Source: CAYMWF01 sp964394085 [NCBI: uncultured Gemmatimonadota bacterium] (GTDB lineage Bacteria > GCA-2686955 > CAYMWF01). Taken from it: DNA of 42,746 nt. Below are positions 1 through 8,317 of this stretch, piece after piece (within the stretch, counting starts at the first letter, position 1; each line of letters opens with the position of its first letter). Under the pieces are notes generated by a model that did not search any database, was not told where the DNA came from, and was given only the letters and a program-made list of their open reading frames with translations. The stretch spans positions 1-42,746 of the forward strand of contig CAYMWF010000042.1 in assembly GCA_964394085.1 (NCBI GenBank), in the 5' to 3' direction. The position numbers were made by a program, and so were the translations under genes.

Positions 1-698
1 TCCTGGTCACCCCTGCGGGAGTCGAGGTAAAAATTCCGAAAACGGCTATCGTCTCCCGGCGGGAAGCCGGAGAGCTCCGGCCCGATCCGAACTATTCGCG
101 GCTGATGTTCGCCCCTACCGGCAGACCCCTGAAAAAGGGAGAGGGCTATTTCTCCGATTACTGGGTTCTCTTTCCCGGAGTTGCATACGGTGTTACCGAG
201 CACTTCAGCATCCTGGCGGGATTTTCCGTTCTGCCCGGGGTCTCCCTTGATGAACAGGCCGGTTACATTGCTCCCAGGCTGGGCAAATGCTTCACGGAAA
301 GATTCGCTGCATCGGTAGGAACCATGTTCGCGTCGTTCGGGGGAGAATTAACCGCGGGAATCGCTTTCGCGACAGCGACGTGGGGGCCTCTCGACAGATG
401 TCTCACGGCCGGCCTCGGAATCGACTACAGCAGGCGGCGGGGAGAGAAGTTCAAATTCGCCGAACAGCCGATACTTCTGATCGGCGGGAACTACCGTATC
501 TCGGACAGTATCTCGCTGGTTTCGGAGAACTGGCTGCTTCCCGGCGGTGATGTCCGGTTGGACCAATACCCTTTCGGCCTCGTCGCCCGCTTTTTCGGAG
601 AAAGGATAGCGGTGGATGCGGGGTTCATCCTGGCCGGCGAGATTCTGAAGGAAGGGTTCCCCATGCCCTGGCTTTCCTTCATTTACAATTTCGGCTGA
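1..698 (+). CDS. Outer-membrane beta-barrel-like protein (5' end outside window)
   Basis: The reading frame is open from base 3, ahead of the first internal ATG at 105, so the true N-terminus lies outside the window. The visible part alternates hydrophobic and polar residues in short strands rich in Gly, Phe and Tyr (for example YWVLFPGVAYGVTEHFSILAG) and ends in an aromatic tail, FIYNFG. This is the look of a transmembrane beta-barrel with a C-terminal aromatic residue. No enzymatic motif is visible. Related hypothetical proteins that begin with a 'PNYSRLMFAPT'-type block are known from candidate phyla and Bacteroidota-like genomes; this is from memory, not a search. It converges with the phosphofructokinase gene, 57 bp apart. 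Function unknown; a porin-like or structural outer-membrane role is inferred. Confidence 0.6.
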   Translation, partial: LVTPAGVEVKIPKTAIVSRREAGELRPDPNYSRLMFAPTGRPLKKGEGYFSDYWVLFPGVAYGVTEHFSILAGFSVLPGVSLDEQAGYIAPRLGKCFTERFAASVGTMFASFGGELTAGIAFATATWGPLDRCLTAGLGIDYSRRRGEKFKFAEQPILLIGGNYRISDSISLVSENWLLPGGDVRLDQYPFGLVARFFGERIAVDAGFILAGEILKEGFPMPWLSFIYNFG

Positions 699-755
699 GA
701 TCGAGGCCGGCCGGACTCTGGATTTTTCAATTCGGACGTCGAATCGCCCGATTTT

Positions 756-1781
756 TCAACCGAAGAACAGCCCCGCTGTTTCGATCAATTCATCTGATAC
801 CTGCTTGGTGCGCTCAATCCCTTTTTCCAGGGGAACATCGACGATCTCGGCGCCCTTGAGTGCGACCATCCTGCCGAATTCACCTTTGTGAACGAGATCC
901 ACGGCGCAGACACCGAAGAGCGTTCCGAGGAACCGGTCTCTGCATGTAGGCGTGCCGCCCCGCTGGACATGACCCAGTATCGTAACGCGGGTTTCGATGC
1001 CCAGCCGTTTTTCGATTTCCCTTCCCAGCACCTGGCCGATGCCGCCGAGACGGACATGGCCGAATTCATCCTTTTCCTCGGACTGCAGAATGAGCCCTCC
1101 TTCGATAGGTTTCGCTCCTTCCGCAACCACGACTATGGAGAAATTCTTTTTCCTGTGTCTTTGAGAAAGGCTCTCGCACACCTCGTCCATATCGAAAGGT
1201 TTTTCCGGAACCAGTATCATGTCGGCCCCGCCCGCGATACCGCCGTGGATGGCTATCCAGCCCGCATGCCTTCCCATCACTTCGACGACCATGATCCTGT
1301 GGTGCGACTCCGCCGTCGTATGAAGGCGGTCGATCGCTTCGGTCACTATCGAAACCGCGGTGTCGAATCCGAAGGTGTAGTCGGTGCCGCCCAGATCGTT
1401 GTCTATGGTCTTAGGCACGCCGACCATCGGCAGACCCTCGAGGGAAAGGGCGTGGGCCACGGACAGGGTGTCGTCGCCGCCGACGGCGATGACCGCTCCG
1501 ATATCGAACCTCTTGATGTTTTCCCTGACCCGCGCCATATCGTCACGATTTTTCAGAGGGTTGGTGCGTGAGGTTCCTAGAATCGTGCCCCCCCTCGGCA
1601 GGATTCCCGACACGGCGTACAGTGAAAGCGGCTCCACGAGACCCTTGACGAGCCCTTCCCAGCCGTTCCTGATTCCTATGACATCGTAATCGTAACTGGT
1701 GATGCAACGCCTGGTTACCGCTCTGATCACCGAGTTCAGACCCGGACAGTCTCCGCCGCCGGTGAGCACTCCGATTTTCAT
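756..1781 (-). CDS. pfp: Phosphofructokinase, PPi-dependent type
   Basis: 341 residues. Interconverts fructose 6-phosphate and fructose 1,6-bisphosphate in glycolysis and gluconeogenesis in the cytoplasm. The start is the ATG at 1781: it gives the typical N-terminus MKIGVLTGGGDCPGLN and is preceded by AAGGA at good spacing, whereas longer upstream extensions look non-coding. Family motifs seen: GGDCPG (residues 9-14), GGDD (101-104), PKTIDND (123-129), the MGRHAG substrate loop and GHVQRGG. Asp104 and Lys124 replace the two glycines found in ATP-PFKs (GGDG, PGTIDND). In this family these residues block the ATP alpha-phosphate and mark PPi users, so the enzyme is probably reversible and PPi-dependent. 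A sigma70-like promoter lies about 100 nt upstream (1890-1918). It is transcribed divergently from the glycosyltransferase gene. Confidence 0.93.
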   Translation of the reverse strand: MKIGVLTGGGDCPGLNSVIRAVTRRCITSYDYDVIGIRNGWEGLVKGLVEPLSLYAVSGILPRGGTILGTSRTNPLKNRDDMARVRENIKRFDIGAVIAVGGDDTLSVAHALSLEGLPMVGVPKTIDNDLGGTDYTFGFDTAVSIVTEAIDRLHTTAESHHRIMVVEVMGRHAGWIAIHGGIAGGADMILVPEKPFDMDEVCESLSQRHRKKNFSIVVVAEGAKPIEGGLILQSEEKDEFGHVRLGGIGQVLGREIEKRLGIETRVTILGHVQRGGTPTCRDRFLGTLFGVCAVDLVHKGEFGRMVALKGAEIVDVPLEKGIERTKQVSDELIETAGLFFG

Positions 1782-2089
1782 GGGTAATTCCTTTGTTAGA
1801 GGGTGATGGGAGCACGGCCAAACCCTAGCCGACGGGTGCCGCCGCCCGGCTGGAGCCTTCCATCCCTTGCCGGATGGTTGTTTTTTGGATATATAAATGT
1901 GAAACACAACCGTGTAAATGAAAAAAACTGCGCCGATCCACCTCCGGCTGAACCATTGCAAAAAAGCAAGACGCATGTTCTGTTGACTGATCCGGCAGTT
2001 TGTGAAACATTCGATCAGCGGCCGTGCCGGCCGACCGTCGGCCGCCGTGGTTCCGGGAAGCCTTTTCTGCTGCCGGGGGAAATACGGAA
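1782..2089. other. Divergent intergenic region, pfp / glycosyltransferase
   Basis: 308 bp without a gene. It holds the minus-strand promoter for pfp (1890-1918) and, in the resulting pfp leader, a small hairpin CCATCC-cttgcc-GGATGG (1860-1877). A TTGACT at 1983-1988 could be a -35 for the glycosyltransferase, but no good -10 follows at 16-18 bp. The sequence around 1880-1980 is clearly more AT-rich than the flanking genes. Confidence 0.6.
1890..1918 (-). promoter_or_regulatory. Sigma70-like promoter for pfp
   Basis: Read on the minus strand: TTTACA (1918-1913), 17-bp spacer, TATATA (1895-1890). Both boxes are close to consensus and lie in AT-rich DNA about 100 nt upstream of the pfp start codon, which implies a short structured leader. 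Confidence 0.55.
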
Positions 2090-3106
2090 ATGACCGCGGA
2101 TTCCACGAGAAGCGTAGTAATAGGGATACCCGTCCACAATCGTGCCGACGACCTGCGGCGGCTCCTCGCCAGCCTGCGGCTGCTGGACACCGCAAAAGTG
2201 GATCTCACCGTCGCGCTGGCCGATGACGGCAGTGAACCTCCTCTCCGCCCCCTGATAGAAAAAGAGTTCGGAGATCTGGATATCGTTTTCTTCCGGAATA
2301 AGAAACCCGCCGGGCCCGGCGCCGCCCGCAACCTGATCGCATTTTCAACCGCGAGCGAATTCCTCTGGTTTCTCGACAGCGACGTCGAAGTGGTTTCACC
2401 GGGAATCCTCAACCGCATGATTACGCTCCTCGGCTCGGACATGAGTATCGCGGCCGCAGGCGGAACAATCGAGGAGTACGGCGGCAGGAAACAGATCGTG
2501 TGGCACAGAATCCCAACGAATTTCCTCGTCTATTACGTGGCTTCGGAACGGGATCGATTCCCCGGAAGCGGAGTGGACGCAGACGCTTTTTCAGGGGGCA
2601 ACTTCTTCGTCAGGCGCGACCTTTTCGAGCGGGCGGGCGGCTTTCGAGAAGAGCTTTACAGGGATGAAGACAACGATCTCTGCCTGGCCCTCCGTAATAT
2701 GGGATACAGGCTGCGCGTCGATCCGGGCTGCCTGCTTGAACATCACCGTAAAGCCAGGAGCGGGAGCGATACGGGAGTCTTTACCTATTTTGCCAGCACC
2801 CGTTCCTACCTGAGGCAATTCCTGGAAGTACGTGGATCCCTGCTGGCCCGGCATGCCCGCGTACGCCTGATTTTTCTCCCGCTTCTCGATCTGCTTTTTA
2901 CACCCGGCATCCTGCTGCGGGTCAGCCGGGGAAGCGTAAAGGCAAACCGCCTCGTTAAAGCTGAAAACTCCAGAACCGGAGACTGGTTCCGGCTCGCGCT
3001 GCTCGATTATCCGCAGTGTTATTTCAAGGGGCTGCGGCTTTTTTTCTCTGGATCGGATGATGCAGCGGATCGGAGTTCCCCCCGGAAAGGTCAAGAATCC
3101 CTGTGA
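2090..3106 (+). CDS. Glycosyltransferase family 2
   Basis: 338 residues from the ATG at 2090, which is preceded by GGGGA; the in-frame ATG 66 bp upstream adds an Arg/Pro-rich stretch unlike a protein N-terminus. Inverting GT-A glycosyltransferase that moves a sugar from a nucleotide sugar to an acceptor, usually in envelope polysaccharide or glycolipid synthesis. Motifs: VVIGIPVHNRADDL at the N-terminus, ADDGS (44-48), GPGAARN (76-81), the metal-binding DSD (96-98), GGNFFVRRDLFERAGGF, and the RDEDNDLCLAL block supplying the catalytic base. A short hydrophobic segment near residue 270 (LIFLPLLDLLFTPGILL) may attach it to the membrane. The stop overlaps the start of the radical SAM gene by four bases (GTGA), so the two are probably translationally coupled. 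The acceptor is unknown. Confidence 0.88.
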   Translation: MTADSTRSVVIGIPVHNRADDLRRLLASLRLLDTAKVDLTVALADDGSEPPLRPLIEKEFGDLDIVFFRNKKPAGPGAARNLIAFSTASEFLWFLDSDVEVVSPGILNRMITLLGSDMSIAAAGGTIEEYGGRKQIVWHRIPTNFLVYYVASERDRFPGSGVDADAFSGGNFFVRRDLFERAGGFREELYRDEDNDLCLALRNMGYRLRVDPGCLLEHHRKARSGSDTGVFTYFASTRSYLRQFLEVRGSLLARHARVRLIFLPLLDLLFTPGILLRVSRGSVKANRLVKAENSRTGDWFRLALLDYPQCYFKGLRLFFSGSDDAADRSSPRKGQESL

Positions 3107-4299
3107 GAAACCTCTTCATATCGAACCTGGCTCTGGCTGAAAGGATTTTCCCGGTCGCAGTCGGTCTGCCGGGTTTCATGAGAAGCGCGGCAGCGGGATT
3201 GGCCGCCGGGTATATGCGGCGCAGACTTGCGACGAGCCGGTTCCCCGATCGTATCAACCTCTTCATCACGGCAAGATGCAACCTCGGGTGTCCCCATTGC
3301 TTTATCTCTCCGGCCGCACGAAAAAGCGCTTTCGAAGAGACGCAGCTGGATGAATACCTGAAGCTTTTTTCCAGTTTTGAGGGAAAGGTCTCGCAGATGC
3401 TGTTCACCGGCGGTGAACCGTGCCTTCGATCCGATCTCGGAGCGGTAATCGCCGCGGCGGGAACCCGGGGAGACGTGCGGGAGGGAATGATTTTCACGAA
3501 CGGTACGCTTACCGGACCGCTGGTCGAAGCAGTCGAGATCGCCCTTGCGGAAAGCGACATCCGTCTCGGCTTCCAGATCTCCGTGGACGGGAATGCCGGC
3601 TTCCACGATATTTATCGAGGGAGGGAGGGCGCTTTCGACCTGGCCAGTGAAACAGCGTCGGTACTGAGAAAATTGAAAGCGGAGAAACCGGCTCGTCTGG
3701 GACGGATTGCGGCGGCCACAGCCCTTTCGAGGCGGAACCTGCCGCTGCTGCCGGCCGTCATAGAGGAGGTCCGGTCCGCCGGTTTCACCCACCACACCTT
3801 CGTCTTCGTCCGGTCGAACCGGCATCACCTGTTCCGGGTCAGCGATCCATCTCTTTATTCGGAATTCAATCCGCACGATTTCGAAGAGTACCTGACACCT
3901 GCCGAGATGGAATCGGCGATCGAGGTCATCGACAGGCACCTCTGGAGCAGAACGCCCCCGAACCTGCCCCACGCAGTGAACCGCACGGTTCTCGAAACCG
4001 CTGCGGACTGCCTGAAGCGCGGAGAGCGCAGCCTGCGATGCCTCAGCGGCGCAAACGATCTCGTTATCCTTCCCGACGGCCGCGTCGCCGTCTGTGAAAT
4101 GCTTCGTCCCTTCGCCCATTTGAACGAATTCGACTGGAATCTCGGCGCCCTCGCGGTATCGGGAGCATTGGCCGGCCATCTCCGGCGGGTCCGGGGCTGC
4201 TGGTGCGCCCACGACTGCTCCATCGCCGACGCCCTGCCCTACAGCCCCGGGCACCTCCGGAAAATCCTTGCCCCCCGAAAGCCCGGACCAAACCGCTGA
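3103..4299 (+). CDS. Radical SAM protein with C-terminal SPASM-like cluster region
   Basis: 398 residues from a GTG start overlapping the glycosyltransferase stop. The radical SAM [4Fe-4S] motif is C59-NLG-C63-PH-C66, followed by FTGGEPCL (the SAM-binding GGE motif) and an ISVDG strand. The C-terminal region carries C313 and C331 around LVILPDGRVAVCEM and a CWCAHDC cluster (366-372), the arrangement of a SPASM/twitch domain holding extra iron-sulfur clusters. SPASM radical SAM enzymes commonly modify peptides, proteins or small carbohydrates. No small precursor peptide is visible nearby, and the coupling to a GT2 glycosyltransferase suggests a glycan, glycolipid or glycoprotein substrate instead; this is inference. 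The substrate is not recognised. Confidence 0.85.
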   Translation: MRNLFISNLALAERIFPVAVGLPGFMRSAAAGLAAGYMRRRLATSRFPDRINLFITARCNLGCPHCFISPAARKSAFEETQLDEYLKLFSSFEGKVSQMLFTGGEPCLRSDLGAVIAAAGTRGDVREGMIFTNGTLTGPLVEAVEIALAESDIRLGFQISVDGNAGFHDIYRGREGAFDLASETASVLRKLKAEKPARLGRIAAATALSRRNLPLLPAVIEEVRSAGFTHHTFVFVRSNRHHLFRVSDPSLYSEFNPHDFEEYLTPAEMESAIEVIDRHLWSRTPPNLPHAVNRTVLETAADCLKRGERSLRCLSGANDLVILPDGRVAVCEMLRPFAHLNEFDWNLGALAVSGALAGHLRRVRGCWCAHDCSIADALPYSPGHLRKILAPRKPGPNR

Positions 4300-4580
4300 T
4301 TTATAGTGCCGGGTGTCCCTGATGCGCAAAAAACCTCCCCCTTTTCCGATTGACCCTCGCAAGGTAGAAGGGCTACTCTTTCCATAGATTCAGGGGGCTC
4401 CGTTCCTGTTGCCTGAAAACGGAACCGGCGGCGGAAAAACCGTTGTCTGAACCGGCCGGATAGGAAAACCCGCTCATTCAACAGCCGTTGAATCCGGTTT
4501 TGCAGGCTGCGGGGAACGGAGCCCGGCGATACCCTGAGAAGGCAGGTATTTCCCGGTTGTCGGAAAAAGTGAGGTTACCG

Positions 4581-6911
4581 ATGGGTAATGCGCGATTCGT
4601 TACGGTTCTGGCCACGATAATTTTTTTGATCGGAGCGGGTCACGCCGCTGCGGCAGCAGGGGACGGCAAACCCGGCGAACCGCCGGGAATCACGTCGATT
4701 GACACCCATGCGGCCCCGAAGAGATCGATCGGCCGCGCCGCGCCCGCCCCGCTGAAAAAACCTGACCCGGTTAAAATTTCCGGGCAGACGGCGGCGGAAG
4801 CTCCCGGCGGTGTTTTGTTCGACAGAGGCGGCTGGGAGCTGTCGGAAAGCCTGCATCTCGACACTTTCATCCCGCCGGGTGAAAACAGGGGTGTATGTTT
4901 CGATGCCGCCGCCGGCACCCTTGCCGTGGTATTCGACAACGACCCGCTCACCGAGGAAGCACGCGACGCGGTGAATGCCGCACCGGCATGGCTCCGCCCG
5001 CAACTGTCCCACAGACTGGGCACCCTCGAACCGTCGCACCAGCAGCGGTGGTCGGAGATCATTACCGATGCTTCCGACCCGATGATTGATGAAATTGCGT
5101 TCTCGGTTGCGGCCATTTCTTCCGTCTACCTCTCCTCCGACCTCACCAACCCGAACCTGTTCGTGGAAAACGCCCGGTATATCTACGGGGCTGATGAGTA
5201 TTTCGATTATGTCGAGGTGGTCGATTACGGAACATCCGCGGATGACGATTATTACTCCACAATCAGGTACCGGAAGATCACGGCGGATTCCACCGTCGTC
5301 GAGGTGGAAGCACCCCGTGAGATCTATTACTGGTATGTCGTTCACCCCAAGATCTCCGACGAGATACCCGCCTATATCGATCCCGATATCGTAGAGCAGA
5401 AACCGAAGCACAGCAGCAACATAGCCGACCCTCCCGTGGGCGTCTTCTGGAGGGATTTCCTGCTACGCCGCGCCGACGACGGCTACCCGATCCTCGGAGA
5501 AGAGCTCCTGGGGTGCACCGGAGTGTGGGACTACAGCAACAGCGGGAACCAGGAAATGGCCCTCAGGCAGATTACCGACTGGATACTTGATTCCCTCGAA
5601 TTCGATTCGGGGGCCGAGCGCCCCCACCAGCCGGTCAGGATATACCGCCTGCACAAAGGCCGGTGCGGAGAACACCAGGATATCGCGGCTGCAGCGGCGC
5701 GTGCCGCCCTGATCCCGACGAGCGGCATCAGTTCGATCTCCACCGACCACGTATGGAACGAGTTCTGGGATGAAGCCTGGGTGCAGTGGGAACCGGTGAA
5801 CAATTCCTTCAACAATCCGCTCGTTTACGAGAACGGCTGGGGGAAAGTATTCGCATCGGTTTTTATGTGGCGGAGCGACGGTGTCTGGAAGACCGTGACC
5901 GACCGCTACTCTGAAGGGCTGGCGACAATTACCATTAAGGCCCTCGGTTCGAACGGCATTCCCCTGGACGGGGTGGATATCACTCTCTGCGTTCCGGGAG
6001 GCATCTTCGGCTACACCACCGATAACTTCGGCCGGTCGGGCAACGACGGCGCGTATACGTTCACGGTGGGTGAAGGCCGGGCCTTCGCGATGCGCATCGA
6101 TTCCGAGATCGGAGGGTATCCGGCAGATCCCCACGAGGTCGTAGACCTGGTCGAAGAAACCGTAGACGGAGAAGAGTACAACTACGAATTCACGGTCGAC
6201 TTCGAGATGCCCCGTGAAAACTGGAGTGAAACAGCCGCGCCGGCGGATACGCTGGATGATTTCCACCTCGAAATATCGTATACAGTTCCTTTCCAGGAAT
6301 GCTACGGCTCCCTCCCCTTCGATGATATCGGCGACGCGGAGGAGGTCGAATCGTACGGCTTCGACGAACGTGAAACAGGGGCGCTGAATTTTTTCATGAC
6401 GAGCCGGGAGGAAGCCGAACGATGTTTCCTCGACTCCTCTTTCCAGGCTTTTTACGCGGACACTTCCTCTTCCGAAGGGAGCTTCGATTTCGACGTCCCG
6501 GCGGAAAACTCCTGGTACGCATTCCTGAACAACGGTTCATTCCAGGGGAATCCCCAGTATGCAGAACTGGAGGCCCGTTTATATACCTGGTCCCCGGCCG
6601 GCGCGGAATCCGGGGAAGGAGCCCCGGCGGCAGCCAACACGGGGCTGGGCCGGAACTTCCCCAACCCTTTCAACCCGGTCACATCCATTCCCTTCTCGCT
6701 GCAGGCGGAAGGAATGGTCAGGCTTGCGATATACGACATGGCGGGCGGAATGGTGAAAGTTCTCGCCGACCGGTCGCTGCCGGCGGGGAACCATGCGGTG
6801 CGGTGGGACGGCAGGGACGAGACGGGCGATGTGTCGTCATCGGGAGTTTATATCTGCCGGCTGAGTGTCGAAGGCGACTCGTGGAACCGTCGAATCGTTC
6901 TTCTGAAATAA
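4581..6911 (+). CDS. Secreted transglutaminase-like protein with FlgD-type C-terminal domain
   Basis: 776 residues. The start is the ATG at 4581, five bases after GAGGT, which leaves a clean signal peptide (MGNARF then VTVLATIIFLIGAGHAAAAA); an in-frame start 93 bp upstream adds a poor extension. The central transglutaminase-like fold shows Cys362 in GRCGEHQD and His390 in DHVWNEFWD. The third position, usually Asp in a W-x-P-x-D-P block, is Glu404 (VQWEPVN). A carboxypeptidase-regulatory-like segment follows (ITIKALGSNGIPLDGVDITL). The C-terminal ~90 residues start NFPNPFNPVTSIPFSL and end RRIVLLK, a FlgD-Ig/type IX-like sorting domain. Such proteins are exported and may cleave or crosslink peptides, often with unknown substrates. 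It stands alone, 27 bp ahead of the LKR gene. Confidence 0.8.
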   Translation: MGNARFVTVLATIIFLIGAGHAAAAAGDGKPGEPPGITSIDTHAAPKRSIGRAAPAPLKKPDPVKISGQTAAEAPGGVLFDRGGWELSESLHLDTFIPPGENRGVCFDAAAGTLAVVFDNDPLTEEARDAVNAAPAWLRPQLSHRLGTLEPSHQQRWSEIITDASDPMIDEIAFSVAAISSVYLSSDLTNPNLFVENARYIYGADEYFDYVEVVDYGTSADDDYYSTIRYRKITADSTVVEVEAPREIYYWYVVHPKISDEIPAYIDPDIVEQKPKHSSNIADPPVGVFWRDFLLRRADDGYPILGEELLGCTGVWDYSNSGNQEMALRQITDWILDSLEFDSGAERPHQPVRIYRLHKGRCGEHQDIAAAAARAALIPTSGISSISTDHVWNEFWDEAWVQWEPVNNSFNNPLVYENGWGKVFASVFMWRSDGVWKTVTDRYSEGLATITIKALGSNGIPLDGVDITLCVPGGIFGYTTDNFGRSGNDGAYTFTVGEGRAFAMRIDSEIGGYPADPHEVVDLVEETVDGEEYNYEFTVDFEMPRENWSETAAPADTLDDFHLEISYTVPFQECYGSLPFDDIGDAEEVESYGFDERETGALNFFMTSREEAERCFLDSSFQAFYADTSSSEGSFDFDVPAENSWYAFLNNGSFQGNPQYAELEARLYTWSPAGAESGEGAPAAANTGLGRNFPNPFNPVTSIPFSLQAEGMVRLAIYDMAGGMVKVLADRSLPAGNHAVRWDGRDETGDVSSSGVYICRLSVEGDSWNRRIVLLK

Positions 6912-6938
6912 TTTCTATCAGGGAGGATCCGCAGAGAT

Positions 6939-8240
6939 ATGAAAAAAGCGAAGATAGGGATAAGACGGGAAGACAAAAACGAATGGGAAGGACGGGTTCC
7001 GCTCGTTCCGGCCGACGTTCACAGGCTCGCGGCGGACGAAGGGATCGAATTCGCGGTTCAGCCGTCGGCTGTGCGGGCTTTCGCCGACGGCGAATATGCC
7101 GGCCGGGGAGTCGAAATTCGCGAGGATCTGCGGGATTGTCCAGTGGTTGTGGCGGTCAAGGAGATCCCTTCGGAATTTTTTCTGCCCGGGCGTACTTACG
7201 TATTTTTCTCCCACACGATCAAGGGGCAGCCGGAGAACATGTCAATGCTGCGCCGCCTGATGGACCTGGGCTGCACCCTCCTGGATTACGAGCGGATAGT
7301 GGATGAAACCGGCGGGCGCCTGATTTTTTTCGGAAAATACGCAGGTCTGGCGGGAATGATCGACACCCTCTGGACCGCAGGACGCAGGTTCTCCGCGGAA
7401 GGATTCCAGACCCCCCTGTCAACGATACGCCAGGCCATCGAATATCCCGATCTCGACGCAGCCGAAAGCGCTGTTTCCGAGGCGGGTGAGGAAATAGCCG
7501 TCCGTGGTCTTCCCGAACCGCTCACCCCTTTCGTCATCGGGGTCACGGGCTACGGACAGGTTTCGAAGGGCGCCCAGGAGATAATCGACCTGCTGCCGGT
7601 CAAAGAGATCCCGGCCCGGGAGCTTCCGTCCGTATATGCCGGAGGCGACACGCCGGCGCACATCATCTACAAGGTGGTCTTCACCGAAGAGGACATGGTG
7701 CGGCCGTCCGATCCTGGCCGCCCGTTCGATCTGGATGAGTATTTCAACAAGCCTGAGAGATACGTCTCCCGGTTCGATGAATACCTGCCCTTCATCACTC
7801 TGCTCGTCAACTGCATCTACTGGGACGACAGGTATCCGGTCTTCGTGCCCGACGGTTTTTTGCGCGACAATCCCCGGATACCCCTCAAAGTCATCGGCGA
7901 CATAACATGCGATGTGGAAGGCTCGATCGAGTGCAATAAGAAAGCTACGGATTCGGGGAATCCGGTCTTTGTCTTCGATCCCGTGACCGGCTCGATCAGG
8001 GACGGCGTCGAGGGGAACGGCGTGGTGGTGCTGGCTGTGGACAACCTGCCCTGCGAGATTCCGATCGATTCGTCGACCCGGTTCAGCAGCGTCCTCAGCG
8101 GGTTCATTCCCGCTCTGGCCGCCGAGGATTTTTCTATTCCCTTCGAACAGAGCACTCTGCCTGATCACCTGAAACGATCGGTCATCCTCTGCAATGGCGA
8201 ACTGACACCCGATTACCGTTATATATCGAGGTACCTTTAA
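6939..8240 (+). CDS. Lysine-ketoglutarate reductase-like (AASS N-terminal domain) protein
   Basis: 433 residues, ATG start with AGGGAGG about 12 nt upstream. The whole length resembles the N-terminal reductase half of the bifunctional lysine-ketoglutarate reductase/saccharopine dehydrogenase: IGIRREDKNEWEGRVPL, the QPSAVRAFADGEY block, VVAVKEIP, the TYVFFSHTIKGQPENM motif, LLDYERI and the GKYAGLAGMID segment, then a Rossmann-type GVTGYGQVSKGAQEI nucleotide loop near residue 200 and GDITCDVEGSIE. In eukaryotes this enzyme condenses lysine with 2-oxoglutarate to saccharopine using NADPH. Here it is free-standing, with no saccharopine dehydrogenase partner in the window. Expected role is lysine catabolism in the cytoplasm, but an alanine dehydrogenase/transhydrogenase-related enzyme of other specificity is possible. 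Confidence 0.82.
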   Translation: MKKAKIGIRREDKNEWEGRVPLVPADVHRLAADEGIEFAVQPSAVRAFADGEYAGRGVEIREDLRDCPVVVAVKEIPSEFFLPGRTYVFFSHTIKGQPENMSMLRRLMDLGCTLLDYERIVDETGGRLIFFGKYAGLAGMIDTLWTAGRRFSAEGFQTPLSTIRQAIEYPDLDAAESAVSEAGEEIAVRGLPEPLTPFVIGVTGYGQVSKGAQEIIDLLPVKEIPARELPSVYAGGDTPAHIIYKVVFTEEDMVRPSDPGRPFDLDEYFNKPERYVSRFDEYLPFITLLVNCIYWDDRYPVFVPDGFLRDNPRIPLKVIGDITCDVEGSIECNKKATDSGNPVFVFDPVTGSIRDGVEGNGVVVLAVDNLPCEIPIDSSTRFSSVLSGFIPALAAEDFSIPFEQSTLPDHLKRSVILCNGELTPDYRYISRYL

Positions 8241-8317
8241 CTTGATGGATGACGATCTGAATATTCGAACCTCCGGCTGAAAAACCATCGATTCAGCTGA
8301 AAGACTGGCTTTTGAGA

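Noticed and set aside
3091-4362. Long minus-strand frame of 423 codons
   Set aside because: Antisense to the radical SAM gene, which has clear catalytic motifs; the frame is a by-product of high GC.
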